NCBI GenBank assembly: GCA_027382625.1
Contig: JAJKFJ010004887.1
Location: forward strand, 1 to 20,225
Source of the DNA: Tetmemena sp. SeJ-2015
Taxonomy: Eukaryota; Ciliophora; Spirotrichea; Sporadotrichida; Oxytrichidae
Length of the DNA: 20,225 nt
Direction: 5' to 3'
Part shown: positions 16,058 to 20,225 of the stretch, piece after piece
Layout: each line of letters opens with the position of its first letter
How positions within the stretch are numbered: position 1 is the stretch's first letter
Notes under the pieces: generated by a model
The model's database searches: none
Told to the model about the DNA's origin: nothing
The model's input: only the letters and a program-made list of their open reading frames with translations
Translations under genes and position numbers: made by a program

Positions 16058-18977
16058 ATGGTGGGCTGTAAATATTTTATAAGTGAATTGATTAATTTGT
16101 ATAACATGTTGAAGTTACCAGCAATAAGACAATATAATCAAATGAGGCGGCATTTGGCTGCATCTCTCCCCCAATCCAACACATATAATGCTCAATAAGT
16201 AGAGGGATAATAGTTCAAATCGATGTAAAGCCTCACCCTCGTATCCTAGATAAGGGTTTTCTCGCAGAAAAATACCTATAATAACAAACTCAAGTCAGAG
16301 CTAGAGAAGTTGAAGAATCTTCTAAACTAAAAATGTCAATAGCTTTTACTCTATTGAATAAATTGTTTCTTCAGCCTGAATACATTGAAAACAGAGTAGA
16401 GAAAAAAGAGAAGACTAGTAAGGAGCAAACTTAGTAAAATAAGTAGGATGAGAAGGACTAAAAAGAAGGGCCTCATCATAATCCTGTTAAGTATGTGGCT
16501 TCTTAAGACCCCTGGATTACTATGATTATCAAGAATGTCTTGATATATCTCAAATTCTAATTATTCTAATAGAGCTTATTAAGGATATTGGGAGTGATTA
16601 TGTACTGTTCTGGGAAGCTGACTGAGTTCATAGTGAAGAAATACTTTTTCCCAAAGGCAGATGAACTTACTGACCTCACAAAGATTGACAGCTCTAACTT
16701 GTCAATTCGAATTAGTTAATGAGTATACAATGAATGATAATTTAAGAGAAGAAGCGCATGATCCTCACATAGATGGGCTCTAAGGATTTCTAAGAGGCTT
16801 ACCGTTTACGCCCCAAGGACTTATCTAACAAGTACTACTTTGGTAAGGGGAGAAACTTTTTCATTCAGCTGATTGATGATGTGAGCCCCAATCAGCTCAA
16901 GAAAAGTCAGCAGATGAGGGACCTATCACCCTAGTTCTATTTACTCAAGAGACTTTGTAGGAAGAGAGAACAGCCTCTCTATCCTCATAGGTTATGAATT
17001 TACTCTTATTAGACTATTATTTTATTGAAAGGTTATATCTCTCTGACTTCAAATAGAACGAGGAAGACTTCTAAAAATTCATTGGAGCTCAGTTCCATAT
17101 AGACTCAGAGGAAGATTTCAAAGAGATAGACTTCATACTCGTGAATGAAGATCGCATGAAGATGCCTGTCTACAAGAAAGATCCTGTGTCTCAAGCTATC
17201 GGCTTCAAGTTTATGTAAAATCCGACTGCCATTTCGGATTTCGATTAGCTCTTTGAAGCTCTGGAAATCAACAAGGGGACAAGTGTGAATTCAAGCAAAA
17301 ATATCTTCAGTAGATTTCCCTTCTTCTATTTATGAAGTACATAATGATGTGTAACTAGAAGGATTGGGACAGTGCAAGCAAAATGAAGTTGCAGTAGAAA
17401 ATATTCAGGAAGTTCTTTTATGAGAACTCAGCTCACATCGAGAGCGAACTTAAATTCATAGAAATAACTGATATGAAGATAGCTGAGAGAATTGGCTTTA
17501 AGACTTAAGAATGTTTTAAGTTCATCTAAATGAATCTCTATTGATATTTAAGAAGACATTTTCGTGTTACAAAATGTGAATACCTTCAACTCTATCGAAG
17601 GAAGTGAAAAGTTTAAATTCATGGGGTTAGAGTTGGAGAGACTTAAATGCGAGGTGATAAACTAGAAAAAGTTTGAAGAGGAATTCAAAGATATTATAGT
17701 TGGCTTAACCAAGAGAGAGTTCGAGGCTTATCTCATGAGTGAGCAAATAGATTCAAACATTCTATATACCTTTAATGAATCTTTAAATAATCTGATTACT
17801 TGATGGGAAAATTTGGCAGTTTTATTGAGTAGCTGCTAGTAGGGACTGATTTGAATAGAGGTGGAGTAATATACGTGCAGTCTAGCTAGATGCTCAAGTT
17901 CTACAAGAACTATTTCCAAAACAACAGAAAAGAGCTGGTAAGATATTGATTTTGTTGATTAATTGCCTATGTGTAGATATTTATCTCAGACTCTACTAAA
18001 AGCCTTGAGCACATCAACACAGCGATACAAAGTCAGGCTTAAGAAGGAAGGAATGCCATTTCACAAAGATAAATCCCTATTATCATGACTGATGTGAACC
18101 AGGCTTCTTCTTATCTTAATTTGCTGTGCCCTCAGGTTGATGCATAACAATAAAAAGACGAAAACCGGAGGATAGACATTGCTTAGGAAATCATGGATCA
18201 GCAAAGAGAGATGTATGAAAAGAAGAAAGAAATAGGAGATATACTTAATGAAGCGAGACCCTGCATGAGGTACATTAACTATGGTTCAGTTTACAACAAC
18301 AAGCAGAAGCGAATTAGCAGTTTAGAAGAGATTATAGGATCAGAGATACTCAGAAAAGATCACAAATATAATTTATTCAGTTGTAATTAAAGAGAGTGAT
18401 TTGGATTATTAGGACATATACACTCTAAAGTACAAATTGAATAACCTGAGTGACATCTCAAAGCTAGATTTATTGTCCATTTATAATTTAAGATTAGTAA
18501 AGTCCCTACTTGGAGACTGATGAAACTTAACTTATTGCTGAGGGGGAAATACTAACATTAAATAGACAGAATTATAATGAGGTGCTGAAGAGTAAAGACT
18601 TCACTGTCATTGAAGTATTTGCTCGCAGGTGCCCTGCCTGCAAAAGAGTCGATTCCATCCTTAATTAGTAAAGCACTTTACTTTTTAAATTTGAAATCCT
18701 TCCTACTATCTAGAAGGAGTTAGAAGAACAGACTAAATAAAAATCTCAAGTAGTAAAAGTCAACATTCTAAATGAGATTCCTTTCTTAAAGGATATCGAT
18801 CGCACGCCCTGCTTCCTGATCTATAACAAGAGGAAAAATAAATTCACACTCGTGGATACCAAAACTGGGGAGGAAAATTAAATCCTCATTTCTAAGGTTG
18901 ACACTGAGGACTCTTAAGAACTCTCTCAGCATCTAATAAAGAGGATATTAGAAACTATTAAATTAAGCGAATAGTGA
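16058..18977 (+). CDS. Large orphan protein with a C-terminal thioredoxin-like CPAC domain (about 900 aa)
   Basis: The frame ends at TGA 18975-18977. Starting at the ATG at 16058 gives 901 codons after eight IESs and two introns are removed; an ATG at 16106 is an alternative start. Most of the protein is unrecognised (DKGFLAEKYLQQQ, SKDFQEAYRLRPKDLSNK, KFIGAQFHIDSEEDF, MDQQREMYEKKKEIGD). The last 115 residues resemble a thioredoxin fold: FTVIEVFARRCPACKRVDS, with the redox pair at about residues 799-802, a strand VVKVNILN and the cis-proline loop DRTPCFLIY. A disulphide or redox-linked role is plausible for this domain. Coiled-coil-like Q/E/K stretches precede it. No signal peptide or clear membrane span is seen. 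Confidence 0.75.
16122..16129. other. IES, 8 bp, pointer CAATA
   Basis: CAATA repeats at 16122 and 16130. Deletion switches the frame and joins MLKLPAI to QSNEAAFGCISPP. Confidence 0.6.
16554..16562. other. Possible in-frame 9-bp IES or tandem duplication
   Basis: ATTCTAAT is repeated at 16554 and 16563. Either state keeps the frame (KFQLFQQS versus KFQQS), so sequence cannot decide. Confidence 0.35.
16715..16746 (+). other. Short intron, 32 bp (GT...AAG)
   Basis: Removal joins SNLSIRI to KKKRMILTQMGS and avoids a TGA. No useful direct repeat lies at the ends, so splicing is favoured, though 32 bp is short. Confidence 0.5.
16989..17029. other. IES, 41 bp, pointer AGGTTAT
   Basis: A 7-base repeat at 16989 and 17030 flanks an AT-rich insert with a stop. 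Deletion joins REQPLYPHRL to YLSDFKQNEEDF. Confidence 0.85.
17271..17278. other. IES, 8 bp, pointer ACAAG
   Basis: ACAAG repeats at 17271 and 17279, leaving a 3-base spacer GGG. Deletion joins EALEINK to CEFKQKYLQQISL. Confidence 0.65.
17527..17548. other. IES, 22 bp, pointer TAA
   Basis: TAA repeats at 17527 and 17549. Deletion removes a TGA and joins CFKFIQ to EDIFVLQNVNT. Confidence 0.5.
17770..17780. other. IES, 11 bp, pointer CTTTAA
   Basis: CTTTAA repeats at 17770 and 17781. Deletion removes a TGA and joins NILYTFK to QSDYLMGKFGSF. Confidence 0.75.
17938..17976 (+). other. Intron, 39 bp (GTAAGA...GTGTAG)
   Basis: Canonical ends in phase 0 join NRKEL to IFISDSTKSLEH. AGATATT is also repeated at 17941 and 17975, but excision with it would give a frame that soon stops, so splicing is the better call. 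Confidence 0.75.
18340..18349. other. IES, 10 bp, pointer TCAGA
   Basis: TCAGA repeats at 18340 and 18350. Deletion joins LEEIIGSE to KITNIIYSVVIKES and opens the frame. Confidence 0.7.
18479..18485. other. IES, 7 bp, pointer ATTTA
   Basis: ATTTA repeats at 18479 and 18486, so only two bases are not pointer. Deletion joins KLDLLSI to QDQQSPYLETDE. Confidence 0.65.
18657..18695. other. IES, 39 bp, pointer ATCCTT
   Basis: ATCCTT repeats at 18657 and 18696. The AT-rich insert is a multiple of three without a stop. Deletion brings the CPAC helix (KRVDSIL) directly to PTIQKELEEQ. Confidence 0.75.
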
Positions 18978-19094
18978 CTTAAAGTATGCTAATTGTGATA
19001 CGCAGTCGAGAATAGTAAATTGATGTGAAGATAAAGTGCTTTATCAAGGCTAATAATAGTTGAGTTATAATTATTGTAATAATTATTAAATAAA

Positions 19095-19435
19095 ATGAAA
19101 CAGCAGCAACTTCTGAAGTATGTGCTCCTCTTGCTCGTGCTAGTTATGATGGCAGGCTCTGCCCAGGCTAATTACACTCCCAGATGGCTGGTGAACATCT
19201 CACGCCACCTCTCTTACTACCCTGAGTTCTTTTGGATTCCAGGCCTCAGCCAATTCTGGGCTCTTTCCTTCCCTGCTTATGTGTGGATGGGCATCCTAAG
19301 TTTCTCAAAAGATAAATATAAGAATGCGGTCTATAGATTTGTTTCTTCGGTAGATACCAGGATGTGGTGCAGTTCTACACAGACTTGATCACAGTTTACT
19401 ACCCCATGACTGGAGTTTTTGGATTGGACAGCTGA
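19095..19435 (+). CDS. Small protein with signal peptide (107 aa after excision)
   Basis: The ATG at 19095 opens a classic signal peptide (QQQLLKYVLLLLVLVMMAG, cleavage probably after SAQA). The mature part is short and aromatic-rich (YPEFFWIPGLSQFWALSF), then DVVQFYTDLITVYYP and GVFGLDS before TGA at 19433. One 17-bp IES is removed to give 108 codons. It could be secreted or held in the endomembrane system by its hydrophobic centre. The family is not recognised. Confidence 0.75.
19334..19350. other. IES, 17 bp, pointer TAGAT
   Basis: TAGAT repeats at 19334 and 19351. Deletion joins KYKNAVYRY to QDVVQFYTDL; without it the frame ends at a TGA at 19387. Confidence 0.75.
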
Positions 19436-19861
19436 ACTGGATTCTCTCCTCCCTTATAAGAAACTAAGACTATCTTTTTTTGCTTTTGAGTATTCATTTG
19501 CCTTTAATTTTAGACTTTTCCTTTTCTCTCCTTACAATCATAATGCGTGAATACTCTCACCATCAATAATCTTATAGACGGAAATATTGCAAAAACCAAT
19601 AACTGAATGATATTTACTCTTTAGTAAGCTTCTATTTATAAAGTGCTATTTTATTTGTGAATAACGAAATAGGAATAATTAAATTAAAGCTAAAAATTTG
19701 AGAGAGACAAAAAATTATTATAATTTCTTGTCGATATTAAGTAGACCTTCAATAAAAAGCATAATTGCAATGGTTATAACCTCAACCACTTAAATCATCC
19801 TCATCAGCATTATTCATTATTATACACTTTATAAGGGAATAGTCAAGATTAAAAGTCTGAA
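19436..19861. other. AT-rich intergenic stretch
   Basis: About 425 bp between the small secreted protein and the last gene. A T/C-rich patch lies near 19470-19530, probably 3' flank. No coding block, repeat or RNA gene was recognised. Confidence 0.5.
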
Positions 19862-20225
19862 ATGAAGTCAAAGCAGGACAGCCCTGCTACTTTAGATAGT
19901 GGAAGCAGACAGGGCGGATAAAAGTCTAAATCAGAGAGCAGGCCTGGCGCAAAGATGTTCCAAACTACCAAGATAAACTCCTCTGCCGCAGCACTCCATC
20001 TCACCTCCAATCATCATGCTCATTATAAAAAGCACTCACCTGTATTCTCTTTCTCCTTTATTTAAGCTCAGTTCAAATATAATTTGAGTGGAGTGCGGGT
20101 GAGTAAAGGCGGTCTTTTGGAGCACGAGTTCTCATGCCTTAAGTGGGAGCAAGAGGGGTAGGCGGACTACAAAGGCTACCCAGACAACATTGATAACGAA
20201 TACACAGAGGAATTATTCGATTACT
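19862..20225 (+). CDS. Start of an unrecognised gene, cut by the window edge
   Basis: From the ATG at 19862 one frame stays open to the last base (121 codons) with no TGA and no sign of an IES. The first 30 residues are polar and basic (MKSKQDSPATLDSGSRQGG). A more ordered part follows (VFSFSFIQAQFKYNL, GGLLEHEFSCLKWEQEG, DYKGYPDNIDNEYTEE). The higher G+C and codon mix match the other coding segments. No domain is recognised from this fragment. Confidence 0.7.

Noticed and set aside
15878..16198. Plus-strand frame with an apparent membrane segment near 15930
   Set aside because: Its first part overlaps the coding start of the minus-strand gene at 15928 and lacks an ATG. Only the part after about 16058 belongs to a gene.
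16353..16389. ATTGAA repeat (16353/16384) as a 31-bp IES
   Set aside because: The surrounding frame (MSIAFTLLNKLFLQPEY) is open and coding across it; deletion would break it.

Overview
The window looks like germline (micronuclear) DNA of a stichotrich ciliate of the Oxytricha/Stylonychia type. Coding stretches read as protein only if TAA and TAG encode glutamine and TGA is the only stop. The genes are cut by short, mostly AT-rich inserts bounded by small direct repeats, and deleting one repeat plus the insert restores the frame each time. That is the MDS/IES/pointer organisation of a spirotrich germline locus. A 171-bp satellite at the left edge fits a micronuclear contig. I saw no C4A4 telomere tract. 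The species is inferred. IES coordinates below run from the first base of the left pointer copy to the base before the right copy. Pointers of 2-4 bases were chosen because they restore the frame, so those are the least certain. The whole-codon lengths quoted for rejoined genes are a consistency check, not independent proof.

Layout, left to right: (1) satellite, 1-320, then about 500 bp of AT-rich DNA. (2) Minus-strand gene 829-1938, an orphan. (3) Minus-strand gene 2185-3665, which contains a shortened ubiquitin fold. (4) Plus-strand gene 3815-4498, an orphan enclosed by a perfect 40-bp inverted repeat (3705-3744 and 4622-4661). (5) Minus-strand gene 5212-8131, a secreted acid-sphingomyelinase-like protein that has lost most metal-site residues. 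(6) Two minus-strand pieces of a Tubby-family gene, one inside an IES of the sphingomyelinase gene and one to its right, in reversed order. (7) Plus-strand gene 8633-10745, a C2H2 zinc-finger protein. (8) Minus-strand kelch gene 10902-12020, with no IES. (9) Minus-strand small helical protein 12117-12737. (10) Minus-strand 880-residue Q/S/N-rich orphan 12894-15928. (11) Plus-strand gene about 16058-18977, an orphan with a C-terminal CPAC thioredoxin-like domain. (12) Plus-strand small secreted protein 19095-19435. (13) A plus-strand gene that runs off the right edge (19862-20225).

The genes do not form an operon or pathway. In the macronucleus they would normally lie on separate small chromosomes. 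What unites the window is DNA rearrangement: nearly sixty proposed deletions ranging from 5 to 343 bp, including a striking set of very short ones (5-11 bp), plus one candidate scrambled and nested gene (Tubby).
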